A stretch of 64,000 nt of DNA from Halorussus aquaticus. Its GTDB lineage: Archaea; Halobacteriota; Halobacteria; Halobacteriales; Haladaptataceae. Both the position numbers and the translations under genes were made by a program. A model generated the notes under the pieces. That model did not search any database. It was not told the DNA's origin and saw nothing but the letters and a program-made list of their open reading frames with translations. The stretch lies in contig NZ_CP100400.1 of the NCBI RefSeq assembly GCF_024218795.1, positions 620,001 to 684,000 of the forward strand, read 5' to 3'. This document shows positions 36,719 through 44,899 of the stretch, in pieces. Position 1 is the first letter of the stretch; each line of letters opens with the position of its first letter.

Positions 36719-38131
36719 TCAGTCGTCACTAATCGCTTTTAGTTCTCGGATACGGTTGACTTGCCGTTTGAGAGTGCGGCTGAGGTGGTCTGGGTCGTCG
36801 TCTAGTTGGTCAAGGTCGTCACCGGTCAAGAACAGAATGACGAGATTCTCCTTCTGCATGACTTGCCGGGCGTACTGACGGGCATCTGGAACTACGTCTG
36901 CCCGGGTGAACATGAGAATGGTATTGGACTGAACCATCCGAGAAATTCCGACTTCCTTGGCGACGTGTTTCGTCCGGATGTCTTGGTCGGATTCCTTTGT
37001 GTTCTTGCACTGTATCTGCCACCTGTTGAGCGAGATTCCGGTCTGGTCCATGACCACGTCGACTTCTGCTCCGCCTGTTTCCACACCTCGTACTCGCCAG
37101 TCCTCGAACTCTAAATTGAGCATGAGGCCGATTCGGATAGCGAATGCTTCCAATGCTCGGCCTTTCAGGTAGTTCATATCGGACTCCATGTCCCTCCGAA
37201 TCTCATCGAATGACTGACGTAGCACTGCGCGTGGAACTCCGGTTCGTTCTTGTGCGTCTTCTAGAAGCGGTTCCAAAACGTCTGCTTCTGCTTTACTGGT
37301 TAACCACACCTCACTCGGTTTGGAAGGGTTGTCTGCCGTGTGTTCGTATTCAATGAATCCGGCTTCGGTAAGCGGGTCGAGAATCTGTGAGGTGGTGCTT
37401 TTACTGTCGAAGTAGATGTCGTCGTAGGTGTCTTCGGCCAGTTCTCGGACTTTGTTGTTGCGTATCGGGTCGTCCGGATCGATTCGGGCAAGGGTGAGAA
37501 GGAAAGCGCGTTGAGCAGGGGACAGACCGTCTAGACTTAATCGGTCTTCTGTGTCGAGACCGATGAGTTGGTCGATTTTCTCATGGTCGAGTTTGATATG
37601 GTGGGTGTTCGTGTTGATGAGATCGGCTTGCGCCATCCAGCCTCGCATTTGGTTCCAGTGCGTGCTGGATTCCTTCATGTAGATGCCGTACTGTCGCCGA
37701 AGTTCTCGAGCGATATTGTGAGTGGTCGTCGCTTCACCGCCGAGTTTCAGATCGTCGATTATGTCGACGCATTTGCGGCCATGGAGATTGAGTAGAATGT
37801 GTTGGGCGAGTCTGTCGTATAGTTCGTCTTCGTCATTCCGGATATTGTAGAGTTCTTCACCTACCTCGGTGAAGTAGAAGTCGTCGGTGACGAGTTCGTA
37901 TCCGTCTTTGTCACCCGCGCCGAGGGCGAGTGGAACATTTTTTGCGTAGGTCTCTGGGTTCGGGGAGTCCGGGTAGAAGATGTCTGCGATCTCTTCGGTG
38001 AATGCGTCTACGTCTCCTTCGTGTTTCTTTACAAGTTCGAGGACGAGTGGTAACTGTACTTCTCCGTCTTTGATGAGTGAGCCGGGGGAGAAGGCGTCAC
38101 CGAAGGGGAGGTCGGTGTCCTTTTGGGCCAT
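36719..38131 (-). CDS. PD-(D/E)xK restriction endonuclease-like protein
   Basis: A 470-aa protein paired with the methyltransferase. The C-terminal domain has the nuclease pattern E328 (in GRALE), D358 (in AEVDVV) and Q374-C-K376 (in IQCKN), the Mrr-like D-QxK variant. The N-terminal ~300 residues contain at least two winged-helix-like segments (HNIARELRRQY, SPAQRAFLLTL) that probably read the target. The ATG at 38131 fits a TATA-like box ~30 bp upstream; a GTG at 38149 is the alternative. Together with the convergent gene it forms a type II-like restriction-modification system. Confidence 0.82.
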   Translation of the reverse strand: MAQKDTDLPFGDAFSPGSLIKDGEVQLPLVLELVKKHEGDVDAFTEEIADIFYPDSPNPETYAKNVPLALGAGDKDGYELVTDDFYFTEVGEELYNIRNDEDELYDRLAQHILLNLHGRKCVDIIDDLKLGGEATTTHNIARELRRQYGIYMKESSTHWNQMRGWMAQADLINTNTHHIKLDHEKIDQLIGLDTEDRLSLDGLSPAQRAFLLTLARIDPDDPIRNNKVRELAEDTYDDIYFDSKSTTSQILDPLTEAGFIEYEHTADNPSKPSEVWLTSKAEADVLEPLLEDAQERTGVPRAVLRQSFDEIRRDMESDMNYLKGRALEAFAIRIGLMLNLEFEDWRVRGVETGGAEVDVVMDQTGISLNRWQIQCKNTKESDQDIRTKHVAKEVGISRMVQSNTILMFTRADVVPDARQYARQVMQKENLVILFLTGDDLDQLDDDPDHLSRTLKRQVNRIRELKAISDD

Positions 38132-38232
38132 CTTGTTTTCGTGCGTCACAGCATGGGTCTATAGGTATTCCGGAGCTGTCACGACTTCCAGCCGATAGTC
38201 ATTCCGTGTAGATTCATAACTGTAACTGATAG

Positions 38233-38244
38233 AACCCTTATCCC
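38233..38244 (+). promoter_or_regulatory. Element promoter box AACCCTTATCCC (copy 2)
   Basis: The box ends 25 nt before the ATG at 38269. Confidence 0.7.
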
Positions 38245-38268
38245 TTGTCCCTTCTCGACACCCTGTTG

Positions 38269-38649
38269 ATGTCAACCCAAGACGAGACATCGAACGAGAC
38301 GCACAGCATCGAAACCATCAGCATCAGAAACCGAGGACGAACTGAACTAGACCGCTGGCTTCCATCTGTTGAATCCGAGTTCACCGTCACAGACGTAATC
38401 AGGTTGGTTGATGATTACAGCGACATCCTGATGCTGAAGACCGAGATGGGGATTAACGTCCTTGTAGACCACCATATCGAAGGAATTGACATTGACAATC
38501 CTGACGCGGATAGACTGGTTGGGGAGACGTTCAAGCACGTTGAGGAATCCAACCCTCCGAAGTTTGCCGATTACCACCATCTAGTCAAGGTCGGGGAAGA
38601 CCCGGAGCGGGTAGTCCCGGAAGAAGAACGCCACATTCTCACGCTGTAA
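38269..38649 (+). CDS. Hypothetical acidic protein
   Basis: A 126-aa protein, alpha/beta in pattern (TVTDVIRLVDDYSDILMLK, INVLVDHHIEGIDID), without known motifs. The start at 38269 is fixed by the promoter box 25 nt upstream; a longer reading begins inside that box. Its first codons share a ~20-bp string with the start of the zinc-finger gene at 47527, suggesting recombination between gene starts. Confidence 0.6.
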   Translation: MSTQDETSNETHSIETISIRNRGRTELDRWLPSVESEFTVTDVIRLVDDYSDILMLKTEMGINVLVDHHIEGIDIDNPDADRLVGETFKHVEESNPPKFADYHHLVKVGEDPERVVPEEERHILTL

Positions 38650-38654
38650 CCCGC

Positions 38655-38831
38655 TTATTCTCCGCTGTTCGCGTATTCGGTTTCGTCTTTCTCAACCCGG
38701 ATGACCAACGTCCGAGTTTCTGCATCGTCTGGCAGGTCGTTGTCAGCACCGATAACGCTGATTCGCTCGTTCTCAAAATCCTCTGAGGTTCCAAGTGCGC
38801 GTGCAATTCGCGCTCTCGTATTCAGGTCCAT
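38655..38831 (-). CDS. Small hypothetical protein (58 aa)
   Basis: A 58-codon frame from ATG 38831 (MDLNTRARIARALG to EKDETEYANSGE). The N-terminal part looks helical and the rest beta, with the acidic bias of haloarchaeal proteins. It lies in an otherwise empty minus-strand stretch and ends 5 bp from the opposing stop. Function unknown. Confidence 0.5.
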   Translation of the reverse strand: MDLNTRARIARALGTSEDFENERISVIGADNDLPDDAETRTLVIRVEKDETEYANSGE

Positions 38832-38870
38832 GTGGATTCGTCTAGACGCTCGGTAGTATTGGGGTTGGGA

Positions 38871-39014
38871 TTAGTTAGAGTCGGTACTGTCCTTCGCGTC
38901 TTCCAACAGTTCCTCTTTGCTCACTGTCTCCCCTTCAGCAATCTGTTTCGCGCCCTCTAACACTGACTCAGGGATTTCAGGAGTTTCGTCTTCGTCGTCG
39001 TCTCGGCAGGTCAT
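38871..39014 (-). CDS. Small acidic protein coupled to a winged-helix regulator (47 aa)
   Basis: A 47-codon frame, MTCRDDDEDE to SKEELLEDAKDSTDSN. Its ATG overlaps the stop of the upstream regulator (ATGA), a strong sign that it is translated. Strongly acidic and probably helical; it could bind or mimic a partner of the regulator. Confidence 0.5.
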   Translation of the reverse strand: MTCRDDDEDETPEIPESVLEGAKQIAEGETVSKEELLEDAKDSTDSN

Positions 39015-39352
39015 GAGTCGATTGGGTTCATATCATCGTCAACCTCTCCAACATCTTCTTTCGACGCCAGATACTCTGTCAACGCCCATTCTGCGTCTGC
39101 GAACGCCGCTACAGCGTCACTGTCCTTGTTCGTCTGTATGACCTCCTCGTCTCGAACAACGCCCCACGCACGTAACGCAGGGATGTGGTCGCGTACTGTG
39201 TCCGCGTTGACGCCTGCGTATTCCGCGAGATGTTCAGCGTCGAACTCTTTGTCTGGGTGGTCGATCAGGACTGTCAGTATGCGTGTTCGGGGCGAGTCTC
39301 CAAGGACATCAAGGAGTACGTGATCTGTGATTGGTTTGGTTGCGTCAGCCAT
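39011..39352 (-). CDS. Winged-helix transcription regulator
   Basis: A 113-aa protein with an archaeal winged-helix domain (DSPRTRILTVLIDHPD, HLAEYAGVNADTVRDHIPAL, GVVRD wing). The ATG at 39352 is preceded by a GTATATCC box on the same strand. Such ArsR-like proteins in haloarchaeal viruses and plasmids regulate element genes. It heads a small operon with the 47-aa acidic protein. Confidence 0.75.
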   Translation of the reverse strand: MADATKPITDHVLLDVLGDSPRTRILTVLIDHPDKEFDAEHLAEYAGVNADTVRDHIPALRAWGVVRDEEVIQTNKDSDAVAAFADAEWALTEYLASKEDVGEVDDDMNPIDS

Positions 39353-39534
39353 ATTAGGGGTTCGTGGTTCACAAGGGATATACCCTGTCCTCAAACTGAA
39401 ATTAAGGGTTAAGTGAGTGGCGCAATCCCTCGGTTCCGAGGAAACGCTAAAACTGGAAATTCGAATCAGTTGTCCGTATCGCGTTAGAAATTGTGTCAGT
39501 AATCCTCCTCTGCCAAATTCCGATAGTATTGATT
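39353..39534. other. Intergenic region
   Basis: Apart from the promoter of the winged-helix gene (GGTATATCC at ~39370-39380) I see nothing definite in this stretch. Confidence 0.4.
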
Positions 39535-39684
39535 TCAGTCCTGTAAGACAGAGACACCCGAGACTTCAAGCTCATGGTGGTCGGCAAGCTCTGCTAATTC
39601 GGTAACAAACTCTTCAGTAATCTCGCTCCGCGAGATTCCTTCAAGAACAATGCTCGTACTCTCAGTCTGGGAACTATTGGTCAC
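39535..39684 (-). CDS. Possible small protein (49 aa)
   Basis: A GTG-initiated 49-codon frame (MTNSSQTEST, IVLEGISRSEITEEF, LADHHELEVSGVSVLQD). Amino-acid composition and helix-strand pattern look genuine for a haloarchaeal protein, and a stop lies two codons upstream so no longer start exists. No promoter box is obvious. Confidence 0.38.
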   Translation of the reverse strand: MTNSSQTESTSIVLEGISRSEITEEFVTELAELADHHELEVSGVSVLQD

Positions 39685-39859
39685 AATCTATCTCGTTGAC
39701 TTTGCAGGCTTGAACCCTCGGAGAAGGTAGGAGTTGCAGCAGAAGCAGTAGTGCAACAGTCTATAATCCTCGGTTGCAAGCGAAGCGTCTAGACGCCTCT
39801 CCCTTTATCAACAGAACAGAACGAGTGTTACAGTCCGTGACAGCAACCAATACCGAGTT

Positions 39860-40099
39860 TCAGAACTCGTCCAACGTCGCCTGACGAGGTAATGAGTCCG
39901 TCAACACTAACTCCTCAACTACTTCCCAGATGTAGAGTATCACAAACACAGGAACAAAAATCGGGGCTGTTAGAAGAAAAAGACCAGCAAACACCCAGAT
40001 GGGGTTATATGGAGGCATAATCAGGAACATGTGAGCTAACACCCCGTAGCAGATCAGTATCCCGACAATATCTTCCAAAGCAATACTCGAGTAGCTCAT
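39860..40099 (-). CDS. Small membrane protein coupled to the serine recombinase
   Basis: A 79-aa protein with two or three membrane segments (IVGILICYGVLAHMFLI, PIWVFAGLFLLTAPIFVPVFVI given by ends PIWVFAG and VFVILYIW) and an acidic tail. Its start overlaps the recombinase stop by four bases (ATGA). Role unknown. Confidence 0.65.
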   Translation of the reverse strand: MSYSSIALEDIVGILICYGVLAHMFLIMPPYNPIWVFAGLFLLTAPIFVPVFVILYIWEVVEELVLTDSLPRQATLDEF

Positions 40100-40845
40100 A
40101 CATCCACCTCAGTCAATGCGTCCTGAACACGGTCATCCTCGGCCTCTCCCTCGATGTACCATCCACGACGGTCGTCGTCCTGATGAATCTTTGAAAGTGT
40201 CTGCCGGGTAAGATTCGGTGTGTTTTCGGCAGTCTTGTTGTACGACTCCCCGGACTCAACCCGTTCTAAGGCGTCTGCCACGTCGAAAAACCCGGTTTCG
40301 CCAGAATCGTAGTCAGGATTCAGGTTCGGCTTCAGATACCCTTCGTCACTCCGAACGAACCCAACAGGGGTCTGCCCCAACCATTTTCCTTGCTCCCGGG
40401 CGCGTCTCTGTCCGGACTCTGTTCGTCGGATAAGCTGTCGTCGCTCCTCAGCTGCAACGCTCGCGATGATGTCTGCGACTAGACGGCCTGTTCCATCAGC
40501 TTCGATTTTCCTGACGGAACCATTGGTCACATGGATGGTTACGCCTGCGTCTTCGCAGGAGTCGAAGAATCGTTGTGCCAACTCGCCTTTCCGGGCGATC
40601 CGGGAAACTTCCCAAACCACCACGTCCGAATATTCGCCATTCTCAATTGCGTTCAGAAGGTCGTTGAACTCGTCACGGTTACTTGATGCTCCACTGCCTG
40701 CCTCTGAGTAGAAATCTACGTCCGCGACAGGGATGTCTTTGTAGTCGAACCAGTCTTTGATGTCTTGTCGTTGATGTTGGTCGTCCTGTTCCTCTGTGGA
40801 CTTCCTGATATAGGTCGCCCACTGGTTGTCACTTGTACTAGACAT
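40096..40845 (-). CDS. Serine recombinase (resolvase/invertase family)
   Basis: A 249-aa site-specific recombinase. The catalytic Ser16 is in YIRKSTEEQ, with the conserved SEAGSGASSNRDEF loop near 50, VWEVSRIARKG near 78 (catalytic arginines) and AAEERRQLIRRT leading to the long E-helix. The C-terminal DNA-binding part is short and ends in an Asp/Glu-rich tail. The element already has a tyrosine integrase, so this enzyme may invert or resolve DNA within it or act on multimers. A TTATAAG box lies ~30 bp upstream. Confidence 0.88.
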   Translation of the reverse strand: MSSTSDNQWATYIRKSTEEQDDQHQRQDIKDWFDYKDIPVADVDFYSEAGSGASSNRDEFNDLLNAIENGEYSDVVVWEVSRIARKGELAQRFFDSCEDAGVTIHVTNGSVRKIEADGTGRLVADIIASVAAEERRQLIRRTESGQRRAREQGKWLGQTPVGFVRSDEGYLKPNLNPDYDSGETGFFDVADALERVESGESYNKTAENTPNLTRQTLSKIHQDDDRRGWYIEGEAEDDRVQDALTEVDV

Positions 40846-40855
40846 TGCGGTCGAC

Positions 40856-40930
40856 GCTTACAACTCTCCGCCCTTATAAGTTACACCGGGTTGCTTACAA
40901 GCTGGAAACAAGTGGACACCAGCTTACAAC
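40856..40930. promoter_or_regulatory. Divergent promoter with three GCTTACAA repeats
   Basis: GCTTACAA occurs at 40856, 40893 and 40922 in the same orientation, about 29-37 bp apart, around the recombinase TATA box (40874-40881). They lie between the recombinase and the small membrane-protein gene and look like operators or recombination half-sites. Confidence 0.55.
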
Positions 40931-40942
40931 CCAATGCGATGT

Positions 40943-40954
40943 AACCCTTATCCC
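40943..40954 (+). promoter_or_regulatory. Element promoter box AACCCTTATCCC (copy 3)
   Basis: The box ends 25 nt before the ATG at 40979 and confirms that short gene. Confidence 0.7.
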
Positions 40955-40978
40955 GAGTGAGCCAGTCACGTCGACCTG

Positions 40979-41158
40979 ATGACACTCAATCAAAACCAAG
41001 TACGTATCGGACTATTGATAATCGCAGGAATCGTAGGATCAGTGAATCTTATCCAGTCTGTAGAGACTCAATGGCTGGAAAATCTTGGATACTTCGTATT
41101 AGGCGCTTACACCCCGGTTGCTGTGGCACTGGTTGGAGATGCACATAGAGGACGTTAA
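40979..41158 (+). CDS. Small membrane protein (59 aa)
   Basis: A 59-codon frame with two hydrophobic segments (IGLLIIAGIVGSVNLI and FVLGAYTPVAVALVG). The start is supported by the promoter box at exactly the spacing used by three other element genes. Function unknown; it is divergent from the serine recombinase. Confidence 0.65.
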   Translation: MTLNQNQVRIGLLIIAGIVGSVNLIQSVETQWLENLGYFVLGAYTPVAVALVGDAHRGR

Positions 41159-41377
41159 TCGACATCCTGCTATTCTGCCTGCTATAGTCCGTGTGATTCT
41201 CTTTTAAACAGATGTCGTGGTTGGACAGTGGAGGCTTCCCTACCACCCAACCACTCGAACATCCCGGTTACTGGGACACCAACTAGACACAGTAACAGAC
41301 CGCTCCGCCTTCGGCGTCTAGACACTCATAACAAGACTACACATACCACACCCCGCACGAAAAAGAAGACCAGTTAC
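41159..41377. other. Convergent intergenic region with a GTCTAGAC site
   Basis: No gene seen. The palindrome is at 41316-41323, and a related ACTAGAC is at 41284. Confidence 0.4.
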
Positions 41378-41641
41378 CTACTTTTCAACCGGACGAGTCA
41401 CCGAGTCAACCAACTCCCGAGAATCATCATCAAGGACGCCAACGTTTAGCTCAAGTCCCGAGGTATGCTGTTCAATATCCTCAACATCCCACAGACGCGC
41501 ATCAGTCGTAACCTGCTTAGTCACCTCTTCACGGCCTGCGCGGGACTCGTAGATTTTGACGCGTTCTGCATGGAGACGGTGTGTGCGGTCTTCGACCGGT
41601 TCACCAAGCACAAGCCATACCTCACTCAGATGACCCTGCAT
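41378..41641 (-). CDS. Small hypothetical protein coupled to the sigma-like regulator gene
   Basis: An 87-aa protein (GHLSEVWLVLGEPVEDRTHRL, VEDIEQHTSGLELNVGVLDDD). Its ATG overlaps the upstream stop by one base (TAATG), so it is co-translated with the larger regulator. The first residues suggest a beta-sheet edge; no family is recognised. Confidence 0.6.
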   Translation of the reverse strand: MQGHLSEVWLVLGEPVEDRTHRLHAERVKIYESRAGREEVTKQVTTDARLWDVEDIEQHTSGLELNVGVLDDDSRELVDSVTRPVEK

Positions 41642-42582
41642 TAGGCATCCCCCTCCGAAACGTCGTCCAGCACGTCAAGCGTCTCTTCCGCAGACTCGAT
41701 CTTCTCCCGAGCTGCCGCCAAGTGGTTGTCAACCCCTGACTCGGTGATTTGCAGGAGTGACGAAGTTTTGAGACGGTCGAACCCTGCAATCTCCCGGAGG
41801 GCGTACACCTCGGCCTGCTTGCGCGTCAACAGGTCTGCGTCGGCAAGCCGATCTGCATCCAGCATGGCCTTCCCAAGCTCACTTACATCCTCGTACTTCC
41901 AGTTTTCGTGGGTCGTTGCAACGTACTCGCTCAAACTCTCCTCGTCTTCAAGAGAGTGAGTGAACGAATCTCCTTCCAGATTGCTTGGGTCGTCACGTTG
42001 TCCAGAAACCTGATCGTCGAGATAGGTTTCTGCGACGTTATCACTCCGAGTGCCAAGATAGTAGCCGACAGAGTGGAAGTCCTCGTCCGTGTACCGTTCT
42101 CCGACAGTGGGCTGGTCGTCGTTGATGTCCGACTGTTCGCCACCGTCTGTGGACACTTCGTCAGTCTCGTTCGATTCGTCGCTACCGTCCGACTCGTCCT
42201 CCTCATGTACGTTTACCGCGATCCGGTCGTCATTGAAAATGCTGTACCGGTCATCCAACCGCAGTTCGGCAGTTCTGAGCGCCTCCTTCTTGAGAGGACT
42301 TACTTTATACATGCACGACAGCCATGCGGCGAACTCGCCGACAGTTCCGGATTCAATGAATCCGAGCGTTTGCACTGTCTTTGCGCCGATTCCGGGTAGT
42401 TCGCTCATGTCGTCTGAAAGGTCGTATCCTTCGACTGCTGAATCTGGAACCGTGATCGTTGCTTCACGAATTACTTTCTCTCGTGCGCCTTTGTGGGGGA
42501 AGACCTCGACGTTGAGCGTGTAGGTTTCTTCGTTGGTTTGCGTGCTGTTCTCGTCTTGGACAGTATCGTTTTGAGCTGTCAT
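41641..42582 (-). CDS. Regulator with helix-hairpin-helix and sigma-region-4-like HTH
   Basis: A 313-aa protein. An HhH-like motif LPGIGAKTVQTLGF lies at about 62-75, a Ser/Asp/Glu-rich linker follows, and the C-terminal ~50 residues form a helix-turn-helix (LTRKQAEVYALREIAGFD, SSLLQITESGVDNHL) like that in sigma-70 region 4 and haloarchaeal bat-type regulators. This combination suggests DNA binding at two points. The ATG at 42582 follows a GTATAAGT box by ~25 nt, suggesting a leaderless mRNA. It is a candidate master regulator of the element. Confidence 0.7.
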   Translation of the reverse strand: MTAQNDTVQDENSTQTNEETYTLNVEVFPHKGAREKVIREATITVPDSAVEGYDLSDDMSELPGIGAKTVQTLGFIESGTVGEFAAWLSCMYKVSPLKKEALRTAELRLDDRYSIFNDDRIAVNVHEEDESDGSDESNETDEVSTDGGEQSDINDDQPTVGERYTDEDFHSVGYYLGTRSDNVAETYLDDQVSGQRDDPSNLEGDSFTHSLEDEESLSEYVATTHENWKYEDVSELGKAMLDADRLADADLLTRKQAEVYALREIAGFDRLKTSSLLQITESGVDNHLAAAREKIESAEETLDVLDDVSEGDA

Positions 42583-42744
42583 CACTCGTCAGTAGACACT
42601 ATCCCTACTTATACCTTTCATCTATAATACTGCAAACCCTATTACCACACCTACACAGAATCAACCAGACTCACCAGTCTAGACATGGCCACACTCGCGC
42701 ACGCAATAACACACCCCTGTTCCTGACCACCCAACCACCGATGA

Positions 42745-42756
42745 AACCCTTATCCC
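42745..42756 (+). promoter_or_regulatory. Element promoter box AACCCTTATCCC (copy 4)
   Basis: The box ends 25 nt before the ATG at 42781. Confidence 0.7.
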
Positions 42757-42780
42757 GGGACAGACCACGCTGCCAACACG

Positions 42781-43170
42781 ATGAACAAAGACGAAGTACG
42801 AATCATATACTCACCGGGAGGGCCACACGTCAACCGGTTCCACATAGCAGAACGAACAGTAGTTCTTGACGAAGCCCTCAAAGACTACCCCGTAGCCCAC
42901 GACATCATCCTCGAACACGAACTCGCCCACGCAGAACACGGAGGGTCCAACCCTGATTTTCTTGCAAACTTGGCGTTAGAGTTCCGTACAGACTTGTTCC
43001 AGTCAGCATCAACATCAGCAGAAGCAGACGCGGTCAGGCAATACATGGAGTCTGAGACTCAAGACATTCCGTTCAAAATAGCACTTGTAAATAACATTCG
43101 TTCGCTATGGTTGCCTGTGATGTGGTCTATGGGGCGTGTTTACCGTTTTCTGAACAGCATTGTGTCCTGA
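42781..43170 (+). CDS. HExxH metallopeptidase-like protein
   Basis: A 129-aa protein with a zinc-protease motif HELAH at residues 46-50 preceded by DIILE, and another His at 53. The C-terminal part has one hydrophobic stretch (LWLPVMWSMGRVYRFL). It resembles minimal gluzincin/M48 or M78-like domains. In other mobile elements such proteases cleave repressors to trigger induction; that is only a possibility here. Start fixed by the promoter box 25 nt upstream. Confidence 0.65.
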   Translation: MNKDEVRIIYSPGGPHVNRFHIAERTVVLDEALKDYPVAHDIILEHELAHAEHGGSNPDFLANLALEFRTDLFQSASTSAEADAVRQYMESETQDIPFKIALVNNIRSLWLPVMWSMGRVYRFLNSIVS

Positions 43171-43286
43171 AACACGGACGTATAATGCCCGCGTCTTTCT
43201 GACAGGGACCCTTCCTGACCACCTGACAACAGTGCAGCAACCTACCTTACTTATGGCACTATCCTCCAGTCGACAACACAGAAAAC

Positions 43287-43448
43287 ATGGGTCGAATCAA
43301 CATCGAAATCCCCGAAGACCTGCATCAGCAACTCAGACAGGAAAGCGCAGTCAAGTCAGTTCCGATAAAGATGATCGTCATCCAATCCATACGAGAGCAT
43401 TGCAAGAACACAGACTTGGATGTGAATCTGGACGCATTGCAGAATTAA
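43287..43448 (+). CDS. Ribbon-helix-helix regulator (CopG-like, 53 aa)
   Basis: A 53-codon frame starting MGRINIEIPEDLHQQLRQES, where INIEIPEDL is the beta-strand and following turn of MetJ/Arc/CopG proteins, then a helix KMIVIQSIREHCKN. Such dimers bind short palindromes, so it is a natural candidate to bind the GTCTAGAC family. A TTACTTATGG promoter box lies ~35 bp upstream, and a GTCTAGAC copy lies 24 bp after the stop. Confidence 0.65.
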   Translation: MGRINIEIPEDLHQQLRQESAVKSVPIKMIVIQSIREHCKNTDLDVNLDALQN

Positions 43449-43534
43449 GTCCCGCACCGGAACTCTTCTGCGTCTAGACAGAGGTTCCTTCTACAACGAA
43501 CCCACGCCCACCTCGAACCAAACACAAGAAAGAA

Positions 43535-43981
43535 CTACTCTTCAGGAAGGAACTCATTCAGGTCCACATTCACTTCCTGCTCCAAATACCGCTCCATGGC
43601 CACGAACCCGTCTCGTAGGTGCTGATTCTCCGACTCTAACTCTTCCACGCGATCCTCCAACCGCCGGACTCGTTCTTCGACAGGTAGCCCTTCGCCGATA
43701 CCTTCAAAATTCCAACTCTCAAGGAACTCTTTCCCGTCTTCCGTGATACTCGCTTCAGTCACCGAGATTTCATCGTTCTTACTCCATGGAACCTTCTTCA
43801 AAGCCACCAGATTCGCGTTCTCAAGCCACTCAAATCGGCGTCGAGTGTAGTCATTGTTCTTGTGATTCAATCGACTCTGCACTTCTGAAGTCGTCAGTTC
43901 GCCATGCTCGTCTAGACAACGAAGCACGTCGATTGCGTCCTTGTCCAACTTCTGTTCGTGTACTGTTACCATTTCACTCAT
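43535..43981 (-). CDS. Winged-helix regulator with C-terminal coiled coil
   Basis: A 148-aa protein. Residues ~10-75 form a winged helix (AIDVLRCLDEHGELTTSEV, YTRRRFEWLENANLV). A basic-acidic linker leads to a coiled coil at about 105-140 (VRRLEDRVEELESENQHLRD). This architecture is common among regulators of haloarchaeal viruses and plasmids. ATG 43981 was preferred over an upstream TTG. A GTCTAGAC site (43910) lies inside its early coding region. Confidence 0.75.
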   Translation of the reverse strand: MSEMVTVHEQKLDKDAIDVLRCLDEHGELTTSEVQSRLNHKNNDYTRRRFEWLENANLVALKKVPWSKNDEISVTEASITEDGKEFLESWNFEGIGEGLPVEERVRRLEDRVEELESENQHLRDGFVAMERYLEQEVNVDLNEFLPEE

Positions 43982-44207
43982 ACTCAAAATGTAGTATTTC
44001 TTACCTTAAATAGTTGTTCCACGCGCAAACTCTACGCTTTACTCGCTACGAGTAGACCGTAACAACTCCCCCACACACAACGAGCAAGCACGAGTAACCT
44101 ACGAAAACAACGTCAAAGAATACCCACGCATCCAGCAGGGTCCCCGCTCCCAGTAGGTCAGGTGGACACCTGTGCTGTGTACCGGTAACAAAACTTAGGA
44201 ATCCCGT

Positions 44208-44444
44208 CTAGTCCTCTCCTTCAGCAACCACCTCATCCACATCACGACGATTTTCAGCAAGCCTCTCATGCATCTCACGGTCACGAACAGAGATGTCACT
44301 CCGGTCAATGAGTTCGATCCGGAAAGGATACTCAACGTCCTCGTCTAAGGCCTTCCAGCCAGAATCAGGAAACCGATTCCTCACTGTCCCTTTATACTTA
44401 TACTCCTCTTCTTCCCCGGAAGACACTTGATCAGTATCGCCCAT
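44208..44444 (-). CDS. Small acidic protein, function unknown
   Basis: A 78-aa protein (MGDTDQVSSGEEEEYKYKG to ENRRDVDEVVAEGED) with a short central beta segment. ATG 44468 would add eight residues; I prefer 44444 because an A/T-rich box near 44485 then gives a short leader. It is the last gene before the long repeat-rich region. Confidence 0.5.
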   Translation of the reverse strand: MGDTDQVSSGEEEEYKYKGTVRNRFPDSGWKALDEDVEYPFRIELIDRSDISVRDREMHERLAENRRDVDEVVAEGED

Positions 44445-44899
44445 AACTGTTCCCAGACACTCATACATCAAGAAACCCTGTATTAGGTGCTAAATCCACC
44501 GAACAGGAATACAACGAACAACCTCAAAACCTGACTCAACCTATCTAGAACAGGAGAAACCCTTATAAACGGGCAACCATCACCCTCAACTGGTTAGGGC
44601 CTGTGCCTACTCCCTGACCGATTCACGTTCATCGGAAACAGAAGTCGATTGTCGGAACCACAACCTCACTCACTCTCTCGTGGTCCCCGATCACTAACGA
44701 TTTAGAGGGAGAACGTCTCGTCTTGGACTCGTTTCAACTCCCTACCCCTTTCCGTTCTTCTCGCAACGACGAACCCGTCTAGACACATCTCCCCCGACCG
44801 CATTATGCACGCCCGAAAGGAAAGTCGCCGAGTCGGGGGATCCTTTACATCCACAGCACGCCCCCTACCCCCTCGTTGTAACCGTAAGTACCCGGTCTA
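44445..44899. promoter_or_regulatory. Non-coding region with an orphan promoter box before the origin
   Basis: A promoter-like AACCCTTATAAAC lies at 44558-44570, matching the element box in its first half, yet no start codon or open frame follows at the usual place. It may drive a small RNA toward the repeat region. Two GTCTAGAC copies lie at 44777 and 44895. Confidence 0.4.

Noticed and set aside
39417..39605. A 62-codon plus-strand frame in the provirus
   Set aside because: No promoter or coding pattern, and it overlaps a more plausible minus-strand small gene at 39535-39684.
41641..42582. Calling this protein a true sigma factor
   Set aside because: Archaea use TBP and TFB; only the C-terminal helix-turn-helix resembles region 4, which is common in haloarchaeal regulators.
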